Positions 17,069-24,735 are shown, counted from the first letter of the stretch. The stretch: 33,137 nt of DNA from Paracoccaceae bacterium (GCA_029862205.1 JAOTXT010000051.1:1-33137); one strand, 5' to 3'. Numbers and translations: made by a program. The notes: a model not told the origin generated them from the letters alone.

Positions 17069-18109
17069 ATGCGCACCTGGAAATCGGTACTCGTGGTCGC
17101 GGCATCGGCCGCCAGCATCGCCTTGGCACCCATGGCGGCCTCGGCCGAGAGCGCGACGCTCAAGACGGCCAAGGACCGGGGCACGTTACTCTGCAGCGGC
17201 CATAACGGCAGCTATTTCGGCTTTGTCGAGGTGAACGACAAGAACGAGTGGAAGGGGCTCGACATCGACCTCTGCCGCGCCTTGGCCATCGCCGTCCTTG
17301 GCTCGCAGGACAAGGTTCAGATCGTGCCGCTCAGCTGGGCTCAGCGCTTCCCGGCATTGCAGTCGGGCGACGTGGACGTGGTCATCAAGGCGACCGGCTG
17401 GACCATGGGCCGCGATACCGAGCTGGGTCTGCAATTCTCGCTACCCTACTTCTTCGGTGGCGCTCAGATCATGGTGCGCAAGGAGCTTGATATCACGACC
17501 GCTGAAGGGTTGGACGGAGGCACCGTCTGCGTAGCCGCGGGCACCACCATCGAGCGGATCGTCGCCGACCACCTGAAGACCATCGGAATCGAACACAAGA
17601 TGGTCAGCTACGAGAAAACCGCCGAGGTGATCTCGGGCTACACCTCGGGCCGCTGCGACGCCTATGCCGCCTGGGGTCCGAACCTGGCGGTTCTGCGCGC
17701 GACCCAAATCGACGCTCCGGACGAGCATGTAATTCTCGAGGACAAGCTGAGTTCCGAGCCGATTGCCGCCGCCATGCGCCAGGGTGATGACGAGTGGGTC
17801 GATATCGTCAACTGGATGCTGGCCGCGCTGATCAAGGCCGAGGAACTGGGCGTAACCTCGGCGAATGTCGAAGAGATGACCGCCAACCCGCCCAACCCGA
17901 CGGTTGCGCGCCATTTGGGCGTCGATGCGGGCATGGGCGAGCGCCTGGGCCTGCGTGACACCTGGGCACGCGAGATGATCACGGCGATGGGCAATTTCGG
18001 CGAGATCTACGAGCGCAACCTCGGCCAGGGTTCGCCCTACAAGCTGGACCGCGGCCTGAACAATCTCTGGAGCAATGGCGGGGTTCTATACGCGCCGATC
18101 CTCGACTAG
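17069..18109 (+). CDS. aapJ: General amino acid ABC transporter, periplasmic binding protein (AapJ/BztA)
   Basis: A 346-residue periplasmic solute-binding protein of a broad-specificity L-amino acid importer. A signal peptide (about 1-26, ending ASAES) is followed by the family 3 binding domain: LCSGHNGSYFGF, EWKGLDIDLCRALA and ALQSGDVDVVIKATGWTMGR are typical of AapJ/BztA proteins, which bind glutamate, aspartate and related amino acids. The ATG has a strong GGGGAGAG site. It is the first gene of the aapJ-aapQ-aapM operon and is separated from aapQ by a stable hairpin, which usually lets the binding protein be made in excess over the permeases. Confidence 0.95.
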   Translation: MRTWKSVLVVAASAASIALAPMAASAESATLKTAKDRGTLLCSGHNGSYFGFVEVNDKNEWKGLDIDLCRALAIAVLGSQDKVQIVPLSWAQRFPALQSGDVDVVIKATGWTMGRDTELGLQFSLPYFFGGAQIMVRKELDITTAEGLDGGTVCVAAGTTIERIVADHLKTIGIEHKMVSYEKTAEVISGYTSGRCDAYAAWGPNLAVLRATQIDAPDEHVILEDKLSSEPIAAAMRQGDDEWVDIVNWMLAALIKAEELGVTSANVEEMTANPPNPTVARHLGVDAGMGERLGLRDTWAREMITAMGNFGEIYERNLGQGSPYKLDRGLNNLWSNGGVLYAPILD

Positions 18110-18129
18110 GCTCTGGCGAAAGTCGAGGG

Positions 18130-18160
18130 CCGCCCCGGATAATGGGGCGGTCCGTCTTTT
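18130..18160 (+). terminator. Intercistronic hairpin / attenuator between aapJ and aapQ
   Basis: CCGCCCC (18130-18136) and GGGGCGG (18144-18150) form a perfect 7-bp stem around GGATAAT, followed by TCCGTCTTTT. Partial termination here, plus 3'-end protection, would reduce permease expression relative to the binding protein. Confidence 0.75.
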
Positions 18161-18172
18161 CGGGGGGCCAAG

Positions 18173-19306
18173 ATGTTCGACAAGGAGCGCTGGCAGCGGC
18201 TGACCCTCTGGGATTGGATCGTTCAACTGGCTCTTGTCGCCCTGGTCGTCGTCATCGTTTGGGGCGCGATCGAAAGCGCCCGCGTCAACCTAGCGGCCCT
18301 AGGAGTGACCAGCGGGTTCTGGTTTCTCGACCGCTCGACCGGCTGGAGCTACTCCTTCGCCTTGATCGAGCAAAGCATCGACGACAGCTACGCCCGAACG
18401 CTTCTGATCGGGTTCCTGAACACTCTGCTTGTTGGTCTGATATCGATCGTGTTTGCGACGATCGTGGGCTTCATCATCGGGACAGCGCGTGACAGCCGGA
18501 ATCTGGGCCTACAGACATTCGCGGGCACGTTTGTGCAGACCTTTCGCAATATCCCGCTGATCCTGCAGATCGTGTTTCTATACTCGATCCTGATCCATCT
18601 GCCGGGGCCGAAGCAGTCGCTGACCGTCCTTGACCTCGCCTTCATGTCGAACCGGGGACTGATGCTGCCCACACCGGACCTGCCGGGCTTCGCGATTGTG
18701 CTGGGGCTGGCCGCCGCGGTTGGGCTGGGGGTGGCGGTCAGGCGCCATGTTGATGGCGTCCTGCGCGGGCTGGCGCTTGGGTTCGGTGGGACCGTGCTGG
18801 CATTGGCCCTCGTCGCCTTGGCTTTCGGACCCGCGGGCGAACCGCTTCTGTCGGTACCGCAATTGAAAGGATTGCGCTTCCGGGGTGGCGTGACCCTGTC
18901 GGTCGAATTGGTGGCGATGATCCTCGGGATCGTGCTTTACGGCTCGGCCTATATCGCCGAGGTCGTGCGCGGTGGGCTGAACGAGGTGCCGAAAGGCCTG
19001 ACCGAAGCCGGACAGGCGCTGGGCATGCATGCCTGGGCGGTGTGGTTCAAGATCAAGATGCCCATGGCCTTGCGCTCGATCATCCCGCCGCTGGGCAACC
19101 AGTGGATCTTCATCATGAAGGCCACGACGGTGGGCGTCGCCATCGGGTTCAGCGATCTCTTCTACATCGTCTCGACCTCGATCACGCAATCGGGCCAAAC
19201 CTTGGAGCTGATCTTCATCCTGATGTCGGCTTTCCTATTAGTGAATTTCACCATCGCGCAATTGGTGAACCTGTTGAACGCTCATCTGGCGCTGAAGGGG
19301 CACTGA
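18173..19306 (+). CDS. aapQ: General amino acid ABC transporter permease (AapQ/BztB)
   Basis: A 377-residue inner-membrane permease of the HisM/GlnP type. Membrane segments lie near residues 17-37, 83-104 and 125-140, then around 170-230 and in the C-terminal half. The conserved EAA-type sequence EVPKGLTEAGQALGMHAW (around 265) contacts the ATPase. The N-terminal ERWQRLTLWDW and the long loop with GFWFLDRSTGWSYSF distinguish the AapQ/BztB branch. The ATG has a GGGGGG site. It ends four bases before aapM and must act as a heterodimer with it. Confidence 0.94.
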   Translation: MFDKERWQRLTLWDWIVQLALVALVVVIVWGAIESARVNLAALGVTSGFWFLDRSTGWSYSFALIEQSIDDSYARTLLIGFLNTLLVGLISIVFATIVGFIIGTARDSRNLGLQTFAGTFVQTFRNIPLILQIVFLYSILIHLPGPKQSLTVLDLAFMSNRGLMLPTPDLPGFAIVLGLAAAVGLGVAVRRHVDGVLRGLALGFGGTVLALALVALAFGPAGEPLLSVPQLKGLRFRGGVTLSVELVAMILGIVLYGSAYIAEVVRGGLNEVPKGLTEAGQALGMHAWAVWFKIKMPMALRSIIPPLGNQWIFIMKATTVGVAIGFSDLFYIVSTSITQSGQTLELIFILMSAFLLVNFTIAQLVNLLNAHLALKGH

Positions 19307-19310
19307 GGGC

Positions 19311-20390
19311 ATGGCCGCGCCGCCCACAATGAGCCGGCTGGAATGGCTGCGCCACGAACTGACGCGACGCGCTTTTGCAACGCCCGCCGATACAGCCATC
19401 ACATTGGCGGTCGCGGCCATTCTGGCATGGTTGATCTGGCTGGACCTGGATTGGGCGGTCGTCCGGGCGGTCTGGTCAGCGGAGGCAGTCGATACCTGCC
19501 GGGCCAAGGATGCCGGTGCATGCTGGTCGGTGATCGCCGCGCGCCACCGGCTGATCCTGTTCGGGCTCTACCCCTACGAGGAGCATTGGCGCTCGACGCT
19601 GGCTTGCGGCGCGATCATCGCCACCGTCGTTCTGTCCTGCATCCCTTGGTTTTGGGCCTTGCGGCGGCTGGCAACGCTGTGGGTCACAGGGTTTGCCGGT
19701 TACTTCCTGCTGATGGAGGGTAGCCCTATTGGACTGACCCAGGTCACCACGGATCAATGGGGCGGGCTGTCGCTGACGCTGTTCCTATTCGCTTCAGTGG
19801 TACTACTCGGGATGCCGATGGGGCTTGGCCTGGCCCTGATGCGCCGCTCAAGCCTGCCGCTGGTGCAGCTCGTGGCCTCGCTGGTAATCGACTTCATCCG
19901 CTCGCTGCCCCTGCTAACGACGCTCTTCACGGCGGCGGTGGTGGTGCCGATCCTGCTGCCCGACTGGCTGCAGGGTGACAAGATCTGGCGGGTCATCATC
20001 GCTTTCGCTCTGTTCTTCGCCTGCTATCAGGCCGAGGTTTTCCGGGGTGGCTTCCAGGCGATCCCAAAGGGACAATTCGAGGCCGGCCAGGCCATGGGGT
20101 TGGGATATTGGCGGGTGTTGGCGCTAATCGCCCTGCCCCAGGTCTTCCGTAATGCGCTGCCCTCGACGATCAACATGGTGGTGATCACGTTCAAAGAAAC
20201 CGCGATCGTCGTCATCATCGGATTTTTCGATATCCTGGCCTCGGCCAACGCGGCGTTCGGAACCGGCGATTGGGCGCCCTATTACATGGAGGTCTACGTC
20301 TTCGTCGGCCTGATCTACTGGGGGTTCATCTTCTCGCTGGGGCAATACGGTGAGTATCTGAAGGACCGGATGGCGGTCGCGAGGCATTGA
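19311..20390 (+). CDS. aapM: General amino acid ABC transporter permease (AapM/BztC)
   Basis: The second permease subunit, 359 residues, starting four bases after aapQ. The C-terminal half has the conserved core: DFIRSLPLLTTLF, then QAIPKGQFEAGQAMGLGYWR (the EAA loop) and VITFKETAIVVIIGFFDILA. The N-terminal half carries AapM-type extra helices (about 22-42 and 95-128). In the Aap and Bzt operons an ATPase gene (aapP/bztD) normally follows directly; here there is only a GC-rich inverted repeat and then a convergent unrelated gene, so the ATP-binding subunit must be encoded elsewhere or shared with another transporter. Confidence 0.94.
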   Translation: MAAPPTMSRLEWLRHELTRRAFATPADTAITLAVAAILAWLIWLDLDWAVVRAVWSAEAVDTCRAKDAGACWSVIAARHRLILFGLYPYEEHWRSTLACGAIIATVVLSCIPWFWALRRLATLWVTGFAGYFLLMEGSPIGLTQVTTDQWGGLSLTLFLFASVVLLGMPMGLGLALMRRSSLPLVQLVASLVIDFIRSLPLLTTLFTAAVVVPILLPDWLQGDKIWRVIIAFALFFACYQAEVFRGGFQAIPKGQFEAGQAMGLGYWRVLALIALPQVFRNALPSTINMVVITFKETAIVVIIGFFDILASANAAFGTGDWAPYYMEVYVFVGLIYWGFIFSLGQYGEYLKDRMAVARH

Positions 20391-20417
20391 CGTTGATGGA
20401 TCTGATCGCGAGATCCG

Positions 20418-20440
20418 GCAGGCCCGGCAGCCGGGCCTGC
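20418..20440 (+). terminator. Strong inverted repeat after aapM (possible terminator without T-tract)
   Basis: GCAGGCCCGGC and GCCGGGCCTGC are perfectly complementary 11-base arms around a single A. It sits between the converging aapM and the small exported-protein gene. Neither strand has a T-run, so it may be a two-way stop or stabiliser rather than a standard intrinsic terminator. Confidence 0.55.
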
Positions 20441-20465
20441 AGATCATTGCGGCATTTCGGGATTC

Positions 20466-20780
20466 TCAGGCCGGGTCGCCGACCTTCGACAACTCGCCGC
20501 CATCGTCATGCCAGCCATCGCCGACGGCCATGACGCAGCTCAATCCGTCGGGAGTGGTCTTGAGGATGGTCCAGGTACCGGTCGCGTCCGAGGCCCAGAC
20601 CTCGAAGATCGCGGTCGATCCGGTAAGCCCCCCACCGCGGCGCACCTCGCCGTATTTCTCGCCCAGCTTCGCGACCACCGCATCGCGCTGCCCACAGGCA
20701 ACTTGGGCGTCGGCTCCAATGCTCGTGAGCGTGACGACACCCACTGCAAGCGCAGATATGCTAAGAAAACGTTTCAACAT
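20466..20780 (-). CDS. Small exported protein of unknown function
   Basis: A 104-residue protein from ATG 20780 with a clear signal peptide (MLKRFLSISALAVGVVTLTS, cleavage about ADAQ). The mature part holds two Cys (ACGQRD and LSCVMAVG), which could form a disulfide, and the stretch KYGEVRRGGGL then VFEVW-like IFEVWASDATGTWTILKT. I recognise this as a recurring small periplasmic protein in alphaproteobacteria without an assigned role. The longer frame from 20840 only adds an unlikely N-terminal extension before the signal peptide. It is transcribed divergently from the ppk2 leader and convergent with aapM. Confidence 0.8.
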   Translation of the reverse strand: MLKRFLSISALAVGVVTLTSIGADAQVACGQRDAVVAKLGEKYGEVRRGGGLTGSTAIFEVWASDATGTWTILKTTPDGLSCVMAVGDGWHDDGGELSKVGDPA

Positions 20781-20948
20781 GACGGCCCCCACCGCTTTTC
20801 GCGTGGAACCGCCGGAGACGGAATTGTCAGGCAGTCCCAACGCGGGTCTGACACTCTACGCGTCTCATAACGTCCTCCCTTAAAAGAACGCGATTTCTGT
20901 TTGTTTAAGCTGGCATGTTACGGTTCGAATGTGGCGACAAAAGGTCCA

Positions 20949-21036
20949 GTTGAACCACGATTAGTTTCCCCCTGTGGCTGAACTCACGCACTTGCAATCG
21001 CCCTCGAACGGCGCCATCTTTGCCTCCGAGTTCAAC
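20949..21036 (+). promoter_or_regulatory. Alternative stem elements ahead of micro-ORF 1
   Basis: GAGTTCAAC (21028-21036) lies just upstream of the extended ribosome-binding site. Part of it can pair with GTTGAAC (20949-20955) or, alternatively, with TGAACTC (20979-20985), each over seven bases. GCCTCC (21022-21027) is complementary to the ribosome-binding site itself, allowing a G-U pair. Mutually exclusive pairings like these are a feature of switching leaders. Short matches can arise by chance in GC-rich DNA. Confidence 0.35.
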
Positions 21037-21056
21037 CAGAGAAAGGAGGTGATCCA

Positions 21057-21113
21057 ATGTCGAGTGAGACCTTGGAGATGGTGGTGATGGGTTTGCGGGG
21101 AATCTGCCGCTAG
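21057..21113 (+). CDS. Micro-ORF 1 (18 aa leader peptide) with an extended Shine-Dalgarno sequence
   Basis: The ORF encodes MSSETLEMVVMGLRGICR and stops at TAG 21111-21113. It is preceded by AGAAAGGAGGTGATCCA (21040-21056), complementary over 17 bases to the expected 3' end of alphaproteobacterial 16S rRNA (TGGATCACCTCCTTTCT), with GGAGG placed seven bases before the ATG. Such a site should recruit ribosomes very strongly. Right after the stop, CCTCCTTTC (21121-21129) is the exact complement of GAAAGGAGG (21041-21049). I do not recognise the peptide. It may be a regulatory leader peptide for the downstream genes or a free-standing micropeptide. Translation is inferred, not shown. Confidence 0.6.
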   Translation: MSSETLEMVVMGLRGICR

Positions 21114-21120
21114 GGAGCAG

Positions 21121-21170
21121 CCTCCTTTCCGGCCGGACCGCATGAGGGGCGCATGCCTCACCGCCCGGCC
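21121..21170 (+). promoter_or_regulatory. Anti-Shine-Dalgarno element and hairpin after micro-ORF 1
   Basis: CCTCCTTTC (21121-21129) can sequester the ribosome-binding site of micro-ORF 1. It is followed at once by a two-part stem: GGCCGG (21131-21136) with CCGGCC (21165-21170), and inside it TGAGG (21143-21147) with CCTCA (21156-21160). There is no T-tract. A ribosome stopped at the TAG (21111) would cover part of the anti-Shine-Dalgarno element. Confidence 0.45.
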
Positions 21171-21307
21171 ATCTCAAGCTCACGGAAGGCCGCGTCCGCG
21201 CGGCCATCTTTGCATTTGGCGCTTGATTTCAGAGGCATGGTTGCCTGACAGGCCCACATGCAAGCATAATCGCGCAGCGGATGAAGGTGTATTTCAGGGA
21301 GAAGGTC

Positions 21308-21367
21308 ATGCGCAACGATATCCAAATCGCACAGCGCGCCGCGCGTCAAACGGAGGCCGCGCGATGA
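21308..21367 (+). CDS. Micro-ORF 2 (19 aa), translationally coupled to ppk2
   Basis: ATG 21308 has an excellent ribosome-binding site, GGAG at 21298-21301 with six bases of spacing. It encodes MRNDIQIAQRAARQTEAAR and stops at TGA 21365-21367, overlapping the ppk2 ATG as ATGA. The ppk2 ribosome-binding site GGAGG (21352-21356) is inside this ORF, so ribosomes finishing the peptide can restart on ppk2. I see no relation to a named family. Confidence 0.55.
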   Translation: MRNDIQIAQRAARQTEAAR

Positions 21368-22209
21368 CCGATTGGAGCGCCGACCTGGCCAAGACCTTTG
21401 GACAGGGAGACCCAGAGGCGGATGCCGATGCAACCGCCGACAAAAAAGCCGACAAGAAGAAAGGCTACAAGCAGGAGCTGCTGGACTTACAGATCAAGCT
21501 GGTGATCCTGCAAAAGCACCTGATCGAGCACGATCTCCAGGTTTTGGTGATCTTCGAAGGCCGCGACGCCGCCGGCAAGGACGGGGTGATCAAGCGTATC
21601 ACCCAGCACTTGAGTCCCCGCGAGACGCGGGTCGTGGCGCTGGGCAAGCCTTCGGACCGCGAACAGGCCTCGTGGTACTTCCAGCGCCATGTGGCGCATC
21701 TGCCGGCCGAGCAGGAAATGGTGCTGATGAACCGGTCCTGGTACAATCGCGCCGGGGTCGAACGGGTGATGGGGTTCTGCAACGAGCTTGAATATCAGGC
21801 GTTCCTGCGCGGTGTTGTGCCGTTCGAGCACAACCTGGTGCGCGCTGGGATCCAGGTTTTGAAATACTATCTCGACATTTCGCGTGATGAGCAGGCCGAA
21901 CGATTGGAAGACCGGAGGGTGAATCCGCTGAAGCAGTGGAAGATCAGCCCGATCGACGCCGTGGCGCTGGAGAAGTTCGACGCCTATTCAGCCGCCCGCG
22001 ACGCGATGTTCGTTGGCACCCACAACGAGCTGACCCCTTGGACAATCGTGCGCACAGACGACAAGAAGACCGCGCGGCTGAACATCATCCGCGACATGCT
22101 GGCACGGATCGAGTCGCCCGAGCGGCACGAATATGCCGAAGTCCCCGACCGAAGCGTGGTCTTCGAGTTCGCCGAGGAGTGTCTGACCGACGGGCGGCTG
22201 GCGCGCTAG
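21364..22209 (+). CDS. ppk2: Polyphosphate kinase 2 (PPK2 family)
   Basis: Transfers phosphate between polyphosphate and nucleotides, usually making GTP or ATP from GDP or ADP. The 281-residue single-domain protein has Walker A GRDAAGKDG (66-74), the lid segment RSWYNRAGVE (124-133) and the conserved LKYYLDISRDEQAERL and KQWKISPIDA motifs. Length and the charged N-terminal extension fit class I PPK2. The start is ATG 21364, with GGAGG seven bases upstream; the frame is open upstream to 21142 but without support. A 523-base leader with two micro-ORFs precedes it, and it ends eight bases from the convergent IalB-family gene. Confidence 0.95.
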   Translation: MTDWSADLAKTFGQGDPEADADATADKKADKKKGYKQELLDLQIKLVILQKHLIEHDLQVLVIFEGRDAAGKDGVIKRITQHLSPRETRVVALGKPSDREQASWYFQRHVAHLPAEQEMVLMNRSWYNRAGVERVMGFCNELEYQAFLRGVVPFEHNLVRAGIQVLKYYLDISRDEQAERLEDRRVNPLKQWKISPIDAVALEKFDAYSAARDAMFVGTHNELTPWTIVRTDDKKTARLNIIRDMLARIESPERHEYAEVPDRSVVFEFAEECLTDGRLAR

Positions 22210-22217
22210 GCTGGCGT

Positions 22218-22751
22218 TTAGAGCGACTTGAACGCCTTGGTGAAGCCTTTCAGCGAGATCTCGACGTTCAGCGCACCCTGCTGAAGGACGTTGAAAGACA
22301 TCGTGGCCACGTTGCCGCCCTGCAACTGATGCAGAAATGGCTCTGAGATCGGCTCGCTGACGATGCAGCCGCTGGGGACGCAGACATTGAACAGTCCAGT
22401 CTGTTCTTTGCCGCTGTCGATCTTCAGGCGCAGGCCCTCTCGCAGCAAGGTGCCGAGCGGCGTCGTGATCCGGATCGCCGCCGGGATAGCTTGGCCATCC
22501 GAAGTCTTGGCGTCCTTCAGTTTGCCGACATGGACCACCAAGGCCCGCTTGCCATCGGCGGTTTTGCCGATCTGACGCATTCGGCATTGATCGGGTTTCT
22601 CAGCCAGGCAAACGACCTCCCAATCACCATGCGTCGCCTTGACGGATTCGGGCGGCGCTTCCTGGTCCTGTGCCAAAGCCGTGCCCGAGAATGCCGCCAA
22701 GGCCAGTGCGGTGCCCGCGGCGATGAAGCCTTGCCTAATGTTGCGATTCAA
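22218..22751 (-). CDS. Invasion-associated locus B (IalB) family protein
   Basis: A 177-residue exported protein with a signal peptide (hydrophobic stretch IAAGTALALAAFSGTALAQ, about 10-28) followed by the IalB-type domain: HGDWEVVCL, DQCRMRQ, and the C-terminal FNVCVPSGCIVSEPI with a pair of Cys. The family is named after a Bartonella invasion factor but is widespread in free-living alphaproteobacteria, where the role is unknown; the name does not imply virulence. TTG 22751 is chosen because AGGA lies eight bases upstream and it places the signal peptide at the N-terminus; the frame continues to 22868 without a credible start. Confidence 0.88.
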   Translation of the reverse strand: MNRNIRQGFIAAGTALALAAFSGTALAQDQEAPPESVKATHGDWEVVCLAEKPDQCRMRQIGKTADGKRALVVHVGKLKDAKTSDGQAIPAAIRITTPLGTLLREGLRLKIDSGKEQTGLFNVCVPSGCIVSEPISEPFLHQLQGGNVATMSFNVLQQGALNVEISLKGFTKAFKSL

Positions 22752-22889
22752 CGTTTCGATCCTACTCTGATTCGCCTGTTTCTGGTCCGCCCATTTCTGG
22801 GTCTTCCGCGATCGTTGCGCGCAGTGATGCCAAGGGGAAGCTTTGGAATCAAGGCATACAGAAGTCACTAGCTAATCTAGCAGAATCCA

Positions 22890-22914
22890 GAGGGGGCGCC
22901 CATGGCGCCCCCTC
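22890..22914. repeat. Perfect 25-base inverted repeat
   Basis: GAGGGGGCGCC, CAT, GGCGCCCCCTC: 11-base perfect arms around a 3-base centre, in the 470-base gap between the divergent IalB-family gene and the HerA-like gene. No T-tract follows on either strand. Confidence 0.6.
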
Positions 22915-23046
22915 GAAGATCGGTGATCCGATATATTGTCGTGTTCCCTGTCGAACCGGCCGTGCCGATTACGCGCGCCATCCTACTTCTGTCGAGTTGC
23001 GGGTCAACAGGCCTATCTCGCACTGCAACATCATGTAAGCACGTGC

Positions 23047-23074
23047 AAAAAAAGACCGCGCCCAGAGGGCACGG
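23047..23074 (-). terminator. Orphan Rho-independent terminator, minus strand
   Basis: On the minus strand: CCGTGCCC, TCT, GGGCGCGG, then TCTTTTTTT. The 8-bp stem contains one G-T pair and is followed by seven T. No minus-strand gene lies upstream of it (the next gene to the right, at 23222, is on the plus strand), so it probably ends an unannotated RNA. Apart from this and the repeat at 22890 I see nothing clear in the 22752-23221 gap. Confidence 0.75.
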
Positions 23075-23221
23075 CCAGTTCAACAGGGAGGAAGTAAATC
23101 ACGACAACCAGCATAGATTACCAATCGCCGCGCCGTTAAGGTAAGGGCAAAACGTAAACAACTCGATACCCGCGCCCGATAGGCAGCGGGATCAAAAAGG
23201 GGAACGGGGGACGACCGCGAG

Positions 23222-24733
23222 ATGACGACGGAAGCGACTCAGTTATTTCTGGGCGGTGGCGGAGTCGACTATGCCGAACCGCAATTCTTGCAGCTTAAAT
23301 ACGCCAACCGCCACGGCCTGATTGCCGGCGCGACCGGCACCGGCAAGACCGTCAGCCTTCAGATCCTAGCCGAAAGTTTCTCGAACGCCGGCACGCCGGT
23401 TTTCCTGTCGGATGTGAAAGGCGATCTCTCCGGCCTGGCACAGCCCGGCTCACCCGAGCATAAGCTGCATGACAAGCTGATCGAGCGGGCGGAGAAGATC
23501 GGTTTCGCAGATTACGGCTACGACGACTTTCCCGTCGTCTTCTGGGATCTCTTCGGCGAAAAAGGCCATCCGATCCGCACGACCGTGACCGAGATGGGGC
23601 CACTGCTGCTGGCCCGGCTCCTCGAGCTCAATGACACCCAAGAGGGGGTCCTGAATATCGCCTTCCGGTTGGCCGAGGACGAGGGGCTGGCACTGCTCGA
23701 TCTCAAGGACCTGCGCGCGCTTTTGGTGCATGTGGGCGAGCAGGCCAAGGAACTTTCGCTGACCTACGGCAATGTCTCGAAGGCAAGTATAGGGGCGATT
23801 CAGCGCCGGCTTCTGGTACTGGACAATCAAGGCGCCACCCGATTCTTTGGCGAACCGGCGCTGGAGCTTTCAGACATGATCGCCACGACGCCAGACGGGC
23901 GCGGGCGGGTCAATATTCTGGCCGCCGATCGGCTGATGCACAATCCGCGGCTTTATTCGACGTTTCTGCTATGGCTGCTGAGCGAGCTGTTCGAGACCCT
24001 GCCCGAGGTCGGTGATCCGGACCGCCCGAAATTCGTCTTCTTCTTCGACGAGGCGCACCTGCTGTTCGATGACGCGCCCAAGGCGCTGGTCGACAAGGTC
24101 GAGCAGGTTGCTCGGCTGATCCGCTCGAAGGGCGTCGGGGTCTTCTTCATCACCCAGCAGCCCGACGATGTGCCGCAAGACATCCTGGCTCAGCTCGGCA
24201 ACCGGGTGCAGCATGCGTTGCGCGCCTTCACTCCGCGCGACCGCAAGGCACTGAAGCTGGCGGCAGAGACCTTCCGGCCGAACCCCCGCTTCAAGACCGA
24301 CACCGCGATCACCGAGGTCGGCGTCGGCGAGGCCCTGGTCTCGACCCTTGTCAAGAAGGGCACGCCCTCGGTCGTCGAGCGTACCCTGATCCGCCCGCCT
24401 TCGTCACGTCTTGGCCCCTGCGATGAAGAGGTTCGGGACCGTGCCATGCGGCGCTCACCCGTTGGGGGGCTCTATGACAAGACGGTCGATCGCGAATCCG
24501 CGTTCGAGATGCTGCGCGAACGCGCCGAGCGGCGCGCCCGCGAGCATGAAGCCGCGGCCGAGCGTGAGGAGATGGAACGCGAGCGCGAGCGGAAGACCCG
24601 CGGCTCGGGCCGCCGGCGCTCATCGCGCTCTGACACGATGGGAGAGGCAGTGATGAAATCCGTCCTGCGATCCGCCGGGTCGCAACTTGGCCGCACCGTC
24701 GTGCGCAACCTGATCCGGGGGCTGTTCCGCTAG
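23222..24733 (+). CDS. HerA-like helicase-domain ATPase (DUF853 / YjgR family)
   Basis: A 503-residue P-loop ATPase of the HerA/FtsK superfamily, of the DUF853 (YjgR) type. Walker A GATGTGKT is at 36-43, the conserved [16 protein letters not shown] follows (about 60-75), and Walker [13 protein letters not shown] is near 269-280. [20 protein letters not shown] is sensor-like, and [20 protein letters not shown] completes the domain. A highly charged coiled-coil stretch rich in Glu and Arg (about 415-465) precedes a C-terminal amphipathic segment. The cellular role of this family is unknown; no NurA-type nuclease gene is adjacent, which argues against a classical HerA-NurA pair. The TauE gene starts two bases after its stop. 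Confidence 0.92.
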   Translation: MTTEATQLFLGGGGVDYAEPQFLQLKYANRHGLIAGATGTGKTVSLQILAESFSNAGTPVFLSDVKGDLSGLAQPGSPEHKLHDKLIERAEKIGFADYGYDDFPVVFWDLFGEKGHPIRTTVTEMGPLLLARLLELNDTQEGVLNIAFRLAEDEGLALLDLKDLRALLVHVGEQAKELSLTYGNVSKASIGAIQRRLLVLDNQGATRFFGEPALELSDMIATTPDGRGRVNILAADRLMHNPRLYSTFLLWLLSELFETLPEVGDPDRPKFVFFFDEAHLLFDDAPKALVDKVEQVARLIRSKGVGVFFITQQPDDVPQDILAQLGNRVQHALRAFTPRDRKALKLAAETFRPNPRFKTDTAITEVGVGEALVSTLVKKGTPSVVERTLIRPPSSRLGPCDEEVRDRAMRRSPVGGLYDKTVDRESAFEMLRERAERRAREHEAAAEREEMERERERKTRGSGRRRSSRSDTMGEAVMKSVLRSAGSQLGRTVVRNLIRGLFR

Positions 24734-24735
24734 AC

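Noticed and set aside
21040-21056. A displaced fragment of a 16S rRNA gene (minus strand)
   Set aside because: The match covers only the last 17 bases of 16S; the sequence further inward in the rRNA (the 1500-region helix) is absent, and the match sits at ideal spacing before a start codon. An extended ribosome-binding site is the better reading.
22877-23083. 68-codon minus-strand frame between the IalB and HerA-like genes
   Set aside because: It runs through the terminator at 23047 and the palindrome at 22890, and has no ribosome-binding site or recognisable motif.
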